A stretch of 60,835 nt of DNA, taken from JADHUC01 sp964617665 (lineage in GTDB: Bacteria; Planctomycetota; Planctomycetia; Pirellulales; Pirellulaceae). Each line of letters begins with the position of its first letter. Positions within the stretch are counted from its first letter, which is position 1. The notes under the pieces are model-generated. The model was not told where the DNA came from, made no database searches, and saw only the letters and a list, made by a program, of their open reading frames with translations. A program made the translations under genes and the position numbers. The stretch lies in assembly GCA_964617665.1 (NCBI GenBank), contig CAZUAH010000018.1, positions 1 through 60,835 on the forward strand, read 5' to 3'. Shown piece by piece: positions 9,513 to 18,028 of this stretch.

Positions 9513-11105
9513 ATGAAACACTGCCACACCGAGGGATCGTGTTCCGGTTGCTGTCACGGGATCAGCCGGCGTGGGTTCGTGAAGGGCTGCGGTGCGCTCG
9601 CCGCGGGGGCGGTCGGTCGATTGGCGTCGCGTAACAGTACGGCCGCCGAAGCACAAGGCGGCAAGGTCCGCGTCGCCGCTGTGTTTCTGGCGAACATCAA
9701 TATTCGCGAGATTTGGCCTCATCCACAGTTCGATACCGAAGGGCGCCAGAAAGAGGTTCTCGCTCTGCTTAAAGAGAGTTGTCCCGAAATTGAATTTGTC
9801 CCCGTTACCGTCGTGGACCCGAAGGATGTACAGAAGGCGATTGCCTTGAAGGACGAAGTGGACGGCTACGTGGTCTATGCGATGACGTTGATGTGGGGCT
9901 TCCGCAAGACGATGGTCGATATCGGTCGTCTCGGGAAACCGATGATCGTGGCCGACGAGTTCCTGGGCGGATCGGGCGTGTTTCTGACTGGGTTCAGCGA
10001 GTTGTGCAGCCGCCAGATCCCTGCAGTGGGAGTGAGCACAACTCGGCTCAGCGACCTGGTGACCGTGGTCCGTCAATTCGCCCACGTTCGCAAGCCCGGT
10101 ACTACGCCCGCTTCGTTTGCCAAACAATGCGAGCAGGTGTACCGAAAGACGTTTGCCGCAGGGGGTGAGACGAAATGCGTCGACGATCCCGTGACGTTGA
10201 CCGACATCGGCGAGTGCGTGAAACGGTTCCGCGAGTCTCAGTTCCTGATCGTCGGTCGCGGAAAAGCGGGTCAGCAGCTCGATTTCCTTGGTGCTAAAGG
10301 CCGTTACATCGACTTCACGGAATTGAAGGAACTGTACGATAAGGTCGACCAGGACCAAGCGGCCGAATGGGCCGGTCGTTGGTCCAAGCAGGCCTTGGAT
10401 CTTCCACAAGGAGACTACGTCAATCCCAGCCAACCAACGCCGGACGCGATCCAGAAGGCGGGCGGCGTTTACTTGGCTACGTTGGAACTGCTCAAGAAAT
10501 ATGGCACGGACACGGTGACGATGAACTGCCTGGGCGGATTCGCATCGGGCCATCTGCCGGGATACCCGTGTCTGGGGTTCATGCAATTGCTGGACGACGG
10601 CGCTCAGGGAGTGTGCGAAGCGATGCCGGATGACACGCTCAGCATGTTAATGGCCCGAATCCTGACGGGCCGACCAGGTTTTGTGTCCGATCCGGCGTTG
10701 GACACGTCAAAGAACCAGATCGTATATGCCCACTGCGTGGCAACGACCAAGGTTTTCGGTCCGGAGGGCAAGTCGAACGACTACCGCATCCGCACGCTCC
10801 ACAACCGCGACCCGCGGGGAGCGTGTGCCGAGTCGATGCTGCCCGCTGACTACATGACGACCACGTTCCGCACTAGTTGCGGTCGGAAGCAGTTGATTAT
10901 TCATCAGGCCAAGTCGACCGGTGCTCTGGACACCGAGCGAGGCTGCCGCACCAAGCTGGCCGCCGAGGTCCACGGGGACATTGGCAAGCTGTTCGACCAG
11001 TGGGATCAGTTCGGCTGGCATCGTGTAACCGTCTACGGCGACGTCCGCGAGCCGTTGATCGAATTTGGCAAAGCGTTGGGTCTGGAGATCATCGAAGAGG
11101 CGTAG
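9513..11105 (+). CDS. Tat-exported L-fucose/L-arabinose isomerase-like protein
   Basis: A 530-residue protein started at the ATG at 9513 behind GGGGGAGAAG. The N-terminus has a Cys-rich start and a twin-arginine signal (SRRGFVKGCGALAAGA), so export in the folded state is expected. The body has the fold markers of the FucI/AraA group: an N-terminal part with VDGYVVYAMTLMWGF and VADEFLGGSGVF, and a C-terminal part with MNCLGGF and YPCLGFMQLLDDG. Bona fide FucI and AraA are cytoplasmic, so a Tat-exported version must act on something else or be non-isomerising; this is inference. It precedes a palindromic element and a PQQ-type propeller gene on the same strand. Confidence 0.75.
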   Translation: MKHCHTEGSCSGCCHGISRRGFVKGCGALAAGAVGRLASRNSTAAEAQGGKVRVAAVFLANINIREIWPHPQFDTEGRQKEVLALLKESCPEIEFVPVTVVDPKDVQKAIALKDEVDGYVVYAMTLMWGFRKTMVDIGRLGKPMIVADEFLGGSGVFLTGFSELCSRQIPAVGVSTTRLSDLVTVVRQFAHVRKPGTTPASFAKQCEQVYRKTFAAGGETKCVDDPVTLTDIGECVKRFRESQFLIVGRGKAGQQLDFLGAKGRYIDFTELKELYDKVDQDQAAEWAGRWSKQALDLPQGDYVNPSQPTPDAIQKAGGVYLATLELLKKYGTDTVTMNCLGGFASGHLPGYPCLGFMQLLDDGAQGVCEAMPDDTLSMLMARILTGRPGFVSDPALDTSKNQIVYAHCVATTKVFGPEGKSNDYRIRTLHNRDPRGACAESMLPADYMTTTFRTSCGRKQLIIHQAKSTGALDTERGCRTKLAAEVHGDIGKLFDQWDQFGWHRVTVYGDVREPLIEFGKALGLEIIEEA

Positions 11106-11133
11106 GATTACGAATAGAACAGTTTCTTTGTCT

Positions 11134-11205
11134 AACCCTGAGCCGTAGGCGACGGCTGTTGTGGGCGGCCTTATCTGTCACGGCCGTCGCCTACGGCTCG
11201 GGGTT
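11134..11205. repeat. REP-like inverted repeat, family AACCC-GAGCCGTAGGCG
   Basis: Two 23-base arms, 11134-11156 and 11183-11205, are reverse complements with one mismatch and a 26-base centre. The element is followed by GAACGAG. Related elements lie at 27891-27955 (both arms) and 38106-38128 (one arm). It lies between two co-directional genes; no T tract follows, so it is not a standard terminator. Confidence 0.9.
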
Positions 11206-11236
11206 GAACGAGCCTGCAGCGTTGAGGAATTGCACG

Positions 11237-12544
11237 ATGTACCGACCGTTTTCGATATGCTTCCTGGTCTTGGCTAGTTCTATCTGGATTCCCTTCACAG
11301 CTCACGGCGAAAACTGGCCTGGCTGGCGAGGCCCGCGGGGCGATGGCACGAGCCTGGAGAAGAGCGTGCCGAAGCAGTGGGACGGCCCAACCGGCGAGAA
11401 CATTGTCTGGAAGACCAAAGTGCCCGGCGTGGGGCATGCGTCGCCGATAGTCTGGGAGGATCGCATCTTTCTGATCTCGTGCCTCGAAGACCAATTGGAG
11501 CGTGTTGTACTTTGCTTCGACCGGTTGAGCGGCAAGATGCTGTGGAAGCGCGCCGTTTTTCGTGCGCCGTTGGAGACGAAGAACTCGCTGAACAGCTTTG
11601 CATCCAGCACGCCGGTTACGGACGGCAAATTGGTCTATGTCACCTTTCTGGAGGTCGGCGGACGCACGGTCGACTCGCGTAATACCTCTCGTCCTCGGCC
11701 CGTGACGCCAGGTCGCATGGTTGTGACAGCGTATGATTTCGAAGGTAATTGCAGGTGGCAGGCCAGGCCCGGCGAATTCGTCAGTGTACACGGCTACTGC
11801 AGCAGCCCGATCCTGCACAAGGATCTGATCATCGTTAACGGCGATCACGATGGTGATTCGTACATCGTGGGATTGGACAAGGCGACGGGCGAGGTAGTGT
11901 GGAAAACGCCTCGCGAACACAAAACGCGGAGCTATGTGCCACCGATCATTCGCGAAATCGACGGCTACACGCAAATGGTGCTGTCAGGCAGCTTGTGCGT
12001 GGCCAGCTACGATCCGACCAACGGGTCGCGTCACTGGAAGATCGACGGGCCGACCGAGCAGTACGTCGCGTCGTTGGTCTACGATGGCAAACTGTTCTAC
12101 ATGACCGCCGGATTTCCGACGTATCACGTCATGGGGATTCGACCGGACGGGCGCGGCAACGTGACGGACACGCACGTAGCCTGGCATGTGACCGATGCTA
12201 GGTGCTACGTGCCGTCGCCGGTCGTCGTCAACGGCTACCTGTTTATTGCCGACGATCGAGGCACGGCGAATTGCTACGAAGCGGCTACTGGCGAACGATT
12301 CTGGAAAGAACGTCTAGGGAAACATTTCAGCGCATCGCTTCTCACCGCCGAAGGGTTGGTCTACTTCTTGGCCGACGAGGGTGTAATGCAGGTTGTTCGG
12401 CCAGGCCCAACGCTGGATATCGTGGAAGAGAACGTGCTGGGCGAAAGATGTTATGCCTCGCCGGCGATCTCGCAAGGCAACATGTACGTCCGCGGCGCAG
12501 AGCATTTGTATTGCATTGGATCAAGCGAGGGAAGAACACGCTAA
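11237..12544 (+). CDS. Exported PQQ-type beta-propeller protein
   Basis: A 435-residue protein. The ATG at 11237 gives a clear signal peptide (MYRPFSICFLVLASSIWI, cleavage after TAHG); the frame stays open further upstream, overlapping the preceding gene, which is not credible as coding. ENWPGWRGPRGDGTS is the typical N-terminal mark of planctomycete PQQ-like propellers. Repeating blades such as GLDKATGEVVWKTPREHKT and CYEAATGERFWKERLGKHF carry the GxxxW pattern. Such proteins bind other partners or sugars and many lack PQQ; no dehydrogenase active site was recognised. It is followed after 16 bases by the next gene, so it probably shares its transcript. Confidence 0.85.
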   Translation: MYRPFSICFLVLASSIWIPFTAHGENWPGWRGPRGDGTSLEKSVPKQWDGPTGENIVWKTKVPGVGHASPIVWEDRIFLISCLEDQLERVVLCFDRLSGKMLWKRAVFRAPLETKNSLNSFASSTPVTDGKLVYVTFLEVGGRTVDSRNTSRPRPVTPGRMVVTAYDFEGNCRWQARPGEFVSVHGYCSSPILHKDLIIVNGDHDGDSYIVGLDKATGEVVWKTPREHKTRSYVPPIIREIDGYTQMVLSGSLCVASYDPTNGSRHWKIDGPTEQYVASLVYDGKLFYMTAGFPTYHVMGIRPDGRGNVTDTHVAWHVTDARCYVPSPVVVNGYLFIADDRGTANCYEAATGERFWKERLGKHFSASLLTAEGLVYFLADEGVMQVVRPGPTLDIVEENVLGERCYASPAISQGNMYVRGAEHLYCIGSSEGRTR

Positions 12545-12560
12545 CTCCCGGAGGTGAATC

Positions 12561-13703
12561 ATGTCGCGCAACTTGGGTAGAGTGAGCTTGTTTGCAGTTC
12601 TATGTCTTTTTGTGACGCTCGCGTTGAGTGAGCTACAGGATCGCAACACTACGACCGCCGCCGCCGAAGCGGATCCAGCAGCCGAGTTTCGGCTGCTGGA
12701 CGAATTCGATGGCAAATTGGCGTTGAAGTGGAAACCGCTTCGCGAGGATCCATCGCACTTCTCGTTGACGAAGCATCCAGGCAAACTGACAATCACAACG
12801 CAGTTTGGGTCTATGCACCAGCGGCGAGATCGCCCTCAGACCAAGAACGTGTTTCTTCTGGACAATCCTTCATCAGGGCAAGACGGTTTCGTTGCCATTG
12901 CGTGCCTTGAATCGTTCAAGCCGACAACAAACTGGCACCAAGCTGGCCTGATGCTCTTTGACGACGAGGACAATTACCTGAAGTTCGTACTGGAATTGAA
13001 CAACCGCACCGAGCATGCGACCGGAGTCGGGCCAATCTTCAATCTTCTCCGCGAAGTGGACGGAGGGTCAAGCATTACGAAGACCATGATCGAAGGCGAG
13101 GTTCCGCGCCGGGTGTGGCTGCGTCTGACGACCCGCGGCTCTCATCACGAGTACGCCACCAGCACCGATGGCGACTCGTTCACGGTGCACGGCGAGCTGC
13201 CTTGGGGTGACGGTTCGCCAAAGCAGATCGGTTTGATGGCCACCAACGGCAGCAATCCCAATGCCGCGGAAATCGACGCACAATTCGATTCGTTCGAAAT
13301 TCGTTCCTTAACACCAAGGGAGATGAACGAACCACGATTTGTGGAACGCCGGAAGCTGGCGGGACCGTGGAAGGTCACGTCATGTGAGATTGGTGGCAAG
13401 AATCTCGAAAACGCACCTCTGTCGCGGTTCGTCTTTGTCGAGGGCAAAGTGACGATCGAGGAAAAGGAGAAGGCGCTGCAGGCCGAGTACACACTCGACG
13501 TGGCCGGTGATCCCAAGCAACTGATGATATCCGGGTTCCTCGGGCAAACGGGTGGTCAAGTGAAGGCGTCCTACGCGATCGAGGACGATACCCTCACAAT
13601 CTGCTTCGCACTCCGACCGGCTGCCGAGGCACCCGGGGAGTTTGAGACCAAGAAAGGCGACGGCCGAATGCTGGTGACGCTTGAGCGCGTCAAAAAAGAC
13701 TGA
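12561..13703 (+). CDS. Exported beta-sandwich protein with C-terminal TIGR03067 domain
   Basis: A 380-residue protein behind a GGAGGTG site, 16 bases after the propeller gene. A signal peptide (MSRNLGRVSLFAVLCLFVTLALS) is followed at residues ~45-250 by a concanavalin-like sandwich of the DUF1349 kind (WKPLREDPSHFSL, NWHQAGLMLFDDEDNYLKF, VWLRLTTRG, IGLMATN). Residues ~265-378 match the TIGR03067 pattern (LAGPWKVTSCEIGGK, ASYAIEDDTLTICFAL, KGDGRMLVTLERVKKD). TIGR03067 is common in planctomycetes and has no established function. The sandwich suggests carbohydrate binding. The next gene starts 10 bases after the stop, and the two are very likely co-expressed. Confidence 0.8.
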   Translation: MSRNLGRVSLFAVLCLFVTLALSELQDRNTTTAAAEADPAAEFRLLDEFDGKLALKWKPLREDPSHFSLTKHPGKLTITTQFGSMHQRRDRPQTKNVFLLDNPSSGQDGFVAIACLESFKPTTNWHQAGLMLFDDEDNYLKFVLELNNRTEHATGVGPIFNLLREVDGGSSITKTMIEGEVPRRVWLRLTTRGSHHEYATSTDGDSFTVHGELPWGDGSPKQIGLMATNGSNPNAAEIDAQFDSFEIRSLTPREMNEPRFVERRKLAGPWKVTSCEIGGKNLENAPLSRFVFVEGKVTIEEKEKALQAEYTLDVAGDPKQLMISGFLGQTGGQVKASYAIEDDTLTICFALRPAAEAPGEFETKKGDGRMLVTLERVKKD

Positions 13704-13713
13704 AGTAGCTACG

Positions 13714-14244
13714 ATGAACCGTACAACCTGGTTTTATCCGATCCTCGTTTGTCCGCTGCTCGCCGCCCTGGCGATGATTCCGGCGGGCCTGAGTTCTGCT
13801 GAACCGGAGGCGGAACAGTCTGCCGACGATGGGGCGCCTTGCCAGTTGAATATCAACGGTGGGCACATAGAAAGATTGGAACTGGCAAGCAAGACGGGAC
13901 GCGTTTTCGAATTCGACCACCCTGGCTCAAACGTGACGCTACCGCCGGGCCAATACCGTGTGCGCAGCGTGGGGCTCAAGGGCGCCTTTGCTGGTTTCGG
14001 GCAGCCATCCGAGGAGGATTTCTGGTTCACTCTTGCGCCGGATAAACCGTACGAACTCAAAGTTGGCGCCCCACTCATGTTAAGTGTAGAGGCAACCCGC
14101 CGGGGTTCGCGCCTGACATTGGACTACGCATTGAACGACGTGAGTGGCCGCAGGTACATCGCTACACAAAGTCCTGATCTACCAGCGTTCACCGTCTACA
14201 ACGGCGATGAGAAGGTTGGCTCGGGCTCCTTCGAATACGGATGA
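13714..14244 (+). CDS. Exported protein with a C-terminal FEYG domain
   Basis: A 176-residue protein from the ATG at 13714, 10 bases behind the preceding stop. It has a signal peptide (LLAALAMIPAGLSSA). Its C-terminal ~100 residues match the end of the unrelated-looking protein at 18029-19330. Shared points are GQYRVRSV/GKYRVRSV, ELKVGAPL/RLKAGLPL and the closing GSFEYG/GKFEYG. I do not recognise this domain by name. Both copies stand beside a TIGR03067 gene, so the domain may act with that family at the cell surface or in the periplasm. Confidence 0.7.
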   Translation: MNRTTWFYPILVCPLLAALAMIPAGLSSAEPEAEQSADDGAPCQLNINGGHIERLELASKTGRVFEFDHPGSNVTLPPGQYRVRSVGLKGAFAGFGQPSEEDFWFTLAPDKPYELKVGAPLMLSVEATRRGSRLTLDYALNDVSGRRYIATQSPDLPAFTVYNGDEKVGSGSFEYG

Positions 14245-14277
14245 GGCGGTGTCTGTTCGGGCTCGTGGCGAGTACCC

Positions 14278-14601
14278 ATGACAACCGGCAACAGCGATTT
14301 GTGGATCGTTGTTTCACAGCAACTCGGCGACTTAGGTCGCGATGAAAGTAGGCCTGCGATCATCCAGTGGCGTTGGTACTATCACCTGCCGAACCTAGCT
14401 GTTTGGCTGGCGGCCGTTTCGGCGTTGGTTGTGTCGAAGCTCTCGACAGTCCGGCGAGATTGGCTGATCGTGATAGCGCTAGTCCTGTCATTCGTACTCT
14501 GGCAAATGGATGGCTTCGGCGTTCTTGCCGGCGTGCTGGCCATCGCCTGGATCTTCGTGTGGTTTACCACCCCACGACGGGCTCCTTCCTATCTTGACTA
14601 A
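14278..14601 (+). CDS. Small membrane protein
   Basis: A 107-residue protein whose ATG is 33 bases behind the previous stop. Hydrophobic segments are at about residues 39-53 (LPNLAVWLAAVSALVV), 62-74 (LIVIALVLSFVLW) and 79-95 (FGVLAGVLAIAWIFVWF). The tail, TTPRRAPSYLD, is probably cytoplasmic. No family was recognised. The gene is the last of the 11237-14601 set and is followed by a REP-like element. Confidence 0.5.
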   Translation: MTTGNSDLWIVVSQQLGDLGRDESRPAIIQWRWYYHLPNLAVWLAAVSALVVSKLSTVRRDWLIVIALVLSFVLWQMDGFGVLAGVLAIAWIFVWFTTPRRAPSYLD

Positions 14602-14617
14602 GAACGGTATCCAAACC

Positions 14618-14682
14618 GTAGCTGCACTCGCCAGAGTGCGGTCGGGTGCCGGGAAGACCCGCGTTCTGGCGAACGCAGCTAC
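14618..14682. repeat. REP doublet with two self-folding arms
   Basis: Arms at 14618-14641 and 14659-14682 are imperfect inverted copies. Each arm folds into its own small hairpin: GCACTC-GCCA-GAGTGC on the left and GCGTTC-TGGC-GAACGC on the right. The four mismatches between arms are compensatory inside each hairpin. A related single arm is at 38290-38327. The element sits between two convergent genes. Confidence 0.85.
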
Positions 14683-14708
14683 GACGAATTCTGGTTTTGA
14701 AACGCCCT

Positions 14709-16007
14709 CTATTTCCTCTCTTGACTGGCGAGGAGTAGCGATTTGCCATCCGGGAACCAGGCCATGTCTCCATTCATTCGTTGTGGATCTTGCCCTGGAA
14801 CGCGTTTCGGCGGAAGTTTGCCTGCGGGATCGAGGGCGTAGAGCTGCGGGAATTTGTCTTCTGGGCCTCTAACGGAAACGAGGATATTGTCCGCGTTTCC
14901 GTCCCACGCGACGATCGGCCGGATGTTCTTGAACTGAGTGTCCTCGGCGCTGGATAACAAGACTCTAAACTCTTTCTCATCGCCTTCGGTGCTGACGATC
15001 GCGATTTCGTGGGCCTCATTCGCGCGGATACCTTTGAAGCAGATATGCTTCCCGTCCGGCGACCAACTCGAATTCCAGTAGATGGAGCGGTATTCCTGCG
15101 TTCGGAGAAGCGTCCGATGCTTTCCTGTGTTGGGATCGACAATGCGAACATTGGCACCGTCCTGATTTGTTGTATATGCGATCTCGTTTCCGACGGGAGA
15201 CCAGTCCGAACCCCAGCCATCTGCGTCGATCAACTGTTTATTCGAGCCGTCGGCATTCATGATCCAAACTCCACGATTCGGACTGTACTGACAGAAGGTG
15301 ATCTTCTTGCCGTCGGGCGACCAACTGGGCATTGCTCCAACGCCAATATCTTTCAGGCCGGTGCCATCCACGTTCACAACGTACACGCGTGCCGAACTGT
15401 AGGTCTCGTTCCGCGCGAGCCGCCAGGCGTCGAAGGAGACCATCTTGCCGTCGGGTGACACATCGGGAGATCCGATTGCCATGTCTCTGGGGAATTTGCC
15501 TAACGGCCGCAACTCGGCGCCGTCAATGCTCAGTACAAACAACGGCCAAGCAGCGGGCCCGTGCTCGCCGCGTTTCAGGATGATGAGCATGCGATTTGCG
15601 GAATCCAACTCGGAGGCGAACTTCGTCGGCCGTACATCGACCGACCCGCTCAGGCAGATCTTCAGATCGTCGCCGTCGAGCTGATAAATGCCCATCGTCG
15701 GCTTGTCTCCGTACGTCATACGGATCGTCGGCGGTTGCTTGGTCGGATCCACAGCGAACTCCGACTCGGCGATTACCTTGTCGACCACGCGCATCGTCAG
15801 TTTGTTGCCGGAAAACACAAACCGAACGCCTTGAGTCACGCTTTTCGGCAGGTCCTGCTCCCTGTCCGTCATCGAGATGACGCTCCACATTCCGTCCAAC
15901 GTTGCGTCCTTCTCCTCGCCGCCTGTTGTTGCATCAGGACGGACCAGAGTCGCCAAACCGACCAAAGCGATCGCAAGCCAAGTCACGGCAAATCGACAGC
16001 ACCGCAT
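14709..16007 (-). CDS. Exported TIGR03067-TolB-type propeller fusion
   Basis: A 432-residue protein from the ATG at 16007, which follows GAGGGAG. A signal peptide (AVTWLAIALVGLATLV) is followed at residues ~30-145 by a TIGR03067 domain (LDGMWSVISMTDREQDLPKS, GIYQLDGDDLKICLSG). Residues ~150-430 form a PD40/TolB-type propeller with repeated WSPDG units (PSWSPDGKKITFCQYSPNRG, SDWSPVGNEIAYTTNQDGA, SSWSPDGKHICFKG, MAWFPDGKSLLLASQ). Such propellers usually bind proteins or ligands in the periplasm. The gene converges on the 14278 gene across a REP doublet and diverges from the aldo/keto reductase gene at 16262. Confidence 0.85.
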   Translation of the reverse strand: MRCCRFAVTWLAIALVGLATLVRPDATTGGEEKDATLDGMWSVISMTDREQDLPKSVTQGVRFVFSGNKLTMRVVDKVIAESEFAVDPTKQPPTIRMTYGDKPTMGIYQLDGDDLKICLSGSVDVRPTKFASELDSANRMLIILKRGEHGPAAWPLFVLSIDGAELRPLGKFPRDMAIGSPDVSPDGKMVSFDAWRLARNETYSSARVYVVNVDGTGLKDIGVGAMPSWSPDGKKITFCQYSPNRGVWIMNADGSNKQLIDADGWGSDWSPVGNEIAYTTNQDGANVRIVDPNTGKHRTLLRTQEYRSIYWNSSWSPDGKHICFKGIRANEAHEIAIVSTEGDEKEFRVLLSSAEDTQFKNIRPIVAWDGNADNILVSVRGPEDKFPQLYALDPAGKLPPKRVPGQDPQRMNGDMAWFPDGKSLLLASQERK

Positions 16008-16261
16008 TTTCAGACTCCCTCTTTTCGATAACAATTGAACTCCGTATTCACGCAACCATCAGTATAGCCTCTCCACCCTTCGCAGGGCCATCGTTGCGAT
16101 ACTGTTCTCGATGATCGCTAACCGGGCGGTTGCACAATTCCCTATCTTCCGGTATCCCGTATAGGGAAGCGGGGCTGCAACCAAGAATGCGGATGCCGAG
16201 CGGAACGGTTCGTGGCCCCATCACCACACAATCAGCCTGTCCATCAGAGGAGCTTGCCATA

Positions 16262-17284
16262 GTGTCCAACCAGAATTCACCGAATATCACTCGTCGATCA
16301 TTTGTCCGCCAGAGTGGCCTGATAGCGGGTGGAATGTTAGTGGGATCGAACGAAGCGCGCCGAGCGATCGCCCAAGAATCCACATCAGTAGAGTCGGCGC
16401 CGGCAACTGGCGATTGGCCGCGCCGAGTGCTCGGACGGACCGAAGCCTCGGTTACAACGATGACTCTGGGAACAGCCCCTTGTGGGTTGTGTCCGAAGAT
16501 CCCTCCAGCGGAAATTGCCAAGATTGTCAATTGTGCATTGGACCTGGGGATCGACTCGGTCGACACAGCTCCGGGGTACAAACAATCCGAGGAAGGAATC
16601 GGGCTGGCATTGGGGAATCGGCGCAAGGAGATCTTCCTGGCTAGCAAAGTGTTTGCCGACACGATCGAAGAGGCCGAGAAGTCGCTCGCCGAATCATTCC
16701 GGCTGCTGAAGACCGACTGGATCGACTTGGTGTATTACCACAGCGTCGCCAGTCATGATATTGAGGCCGCGATGGAGCCCGATGGCGTCTTCTCGTGGCT
16801 GGTCAAACAGAAGAAGGCCGGCAAATTTCGTTTCCTCGGAATCTCCGGGCACCACAAACCAGGACTGTTTGTGCCGCTACTCGAAACGGGCGAGGTGGAT
16901 GTCGTATTGGCCGTGATCAACTTCGTCGACCGGCACACGTACGGAGTCGAGGAGAACGTGTTGCCGGTTGCCCGAAAACACAACGCCGGCATCGTCGCCA
17001 TGAAGGTCTTCGGCGGGGCGAAGAAAAGCGCCGGTTCGTACAAGAATCCCAACGCGCCCCCAGAGCTTGACCTCGAGCATCTCGAACTTGCCGTTCGTTA
17101 CGCCATGAGCACGCCGGGCGTTAGCACTCTGAATCTTGGCGCCCACAACCAGGAGCAGGTCCGCAAGAACGTGGAAATGGTCAGAAACTGCAAGCCGCTT
17201 TCGAGCGACGAACAAACCAAGCTCACAGAACTCGGCAAAGAACTGGCGCAGGAATGGGGACCTCACTTCGGTCCGGTCGCCTGA
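16262..17284 (+). CDS. Tat-exported aldo/keto reductase
   Basis: A 340-residue protein. I chose the GTG at 16262 because AGAGGAG lies nine bases upstream and the Tat signal (TRRSFVRQSGLIAGGMLVG) then sits near the N-terminus; the frame is open upstream to 16130. The aldo/keto reductase barrel is clear: ALDLGIDSVDTAPGY holds the catalytic Asp and Tyr, LASKVFADT the Lys, and DWIDLVYYHSV the His. The late segment NLGAHNQEQVRKNVE is typical of the NADPH-binding C-terminal part. Tat export would allow the cofactor to be bound before transport. It is not clearly linked to the neighbouring genes. Confidence 0.85.
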   Translation: MSNQNSPNITRRSFVRQSGLIAGGMLVGSNEARRAIAQESTSVESAPATGDWPRRVLGRTEASVTTMTLGTAPCGLCPKIPPAEIAKIVNCALDLGIDSVDTAPGYKQSEEGIGLALGNRRKEIFLASKVFADTIEEAEKSLAESFRLLKTDWIDLVYYHSVASHDIEAAMEPDGVFSWLVKQKKAGKFRFLGISGHHKPGLFVPLLETGEVDVVLAVINFVDRHTYGVEENVLPVARKHNAGIVAMKVFGGAKKSAGSYKNPNAPPELDLEHLELAVRYAMSTPGVSTLNLGAHNQEQVRKNVEMVRNCKPLSSDEQTKLTELGKELAQEWGPHFGPVA

Positions 17285-17443
17285 GTCGACATCGTTCGTC
17301 TAACCGTTGCCGTTGGATGAATGGTTCGCAGCTCTGAGGCGTGCTGGGCATAGCTCTCTACGGATGGACCACGGTCGGCAAATGCAACATGACGACTACA
17401 CTTCGTATGTATTGACAATGCCGCGTTTAGTCTCATGCAACTT

Positions 17444-17962
17444 TCAAGGACGCTCTCGTTTCAATACGAACGACACCTGGGCGGTGTCCGGGCTGGGACG
17501 GAGGTTAGTGGGGCGGGGCTCGTCGCCCGAGCTTAGGCAGACGTAGAGGTCGTCGCCGCGGAATTCGTAGACTCCGTGGATCTCCTCCGATTCTTCGTCG
17601 TCCGTCGCGGCGGTGACGATGTCGATGCGTCTGGGCGATTTGGCCGGATCGAGCGCGAATTTTCCCTCGACGCGATCTTTCAACTCCAGAACGATCTTGT
17701 TGCCGTCAATGATCCAGCGTGCCTTCTCACTCGCGCCGCTCGACTGGCCACCAACGGTCCCGGAACTAATGCTCCAGATGCCTTGCAACCGTTTCTGGTC
17801 GGCGCGCTTCGCTTCCTCGATCATCGCAGGTGTCGGCTCCGGTCTCGTGTCCACCGAAGCGCGTTCGTTCTCCCAGGACGTAATCCCCTCCGCGAGCAAC
17901 CCGTTTCGCAAGACAATGCGTTGCTCGACGATCTCGTGTTCGAAGCCTTCCAAGTCGATCAC
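17444..17962 (-). CDS. TIGR03067 domain protein without an obvious signal peptide
   Basis: A 172-residue protein read from a GTG at 17962, 66 bases after the stop of the FEYG protein gene. The frame is open right up to that stop, and no good ribosome binding site or ATG was found, so the start is uncertain and the N-terminus may be damaged. Residues ~55-170 match TIGR03067 (RLQGIWSISSGTVGGQ, ARWIIDGNKIVLE, GVYEFRGDDLYVCLSSGDEP, VSFVLKRERP). Read with 18029-19330 it forms a second TIGR03067/FEYG pair, like 12561-14244. Confidence 0.7.
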   Translation of the reverse strand: MIDLEGFEHEIVEQRIVLRNGLLAEGITSWENERASVDTRPEPTPAMIEEAKRADQKRLQGIWSISSGTVGGQSSGASEKARWIIDGNKIVLELKDRVEGKFALDPAKSPRRIDIVTAATDDEESEEIHGVYEFRGDDLYVCLSSGDEPRPTNLRPSPDTAQVSFVLKRERP

Positions 17963-18028
17963 GGGGACAATTCGGAATACGCCATTCAGTTCGCGGGGCG
18001 CTCGCCACGAGCGCGGGCATAGAGAGCC

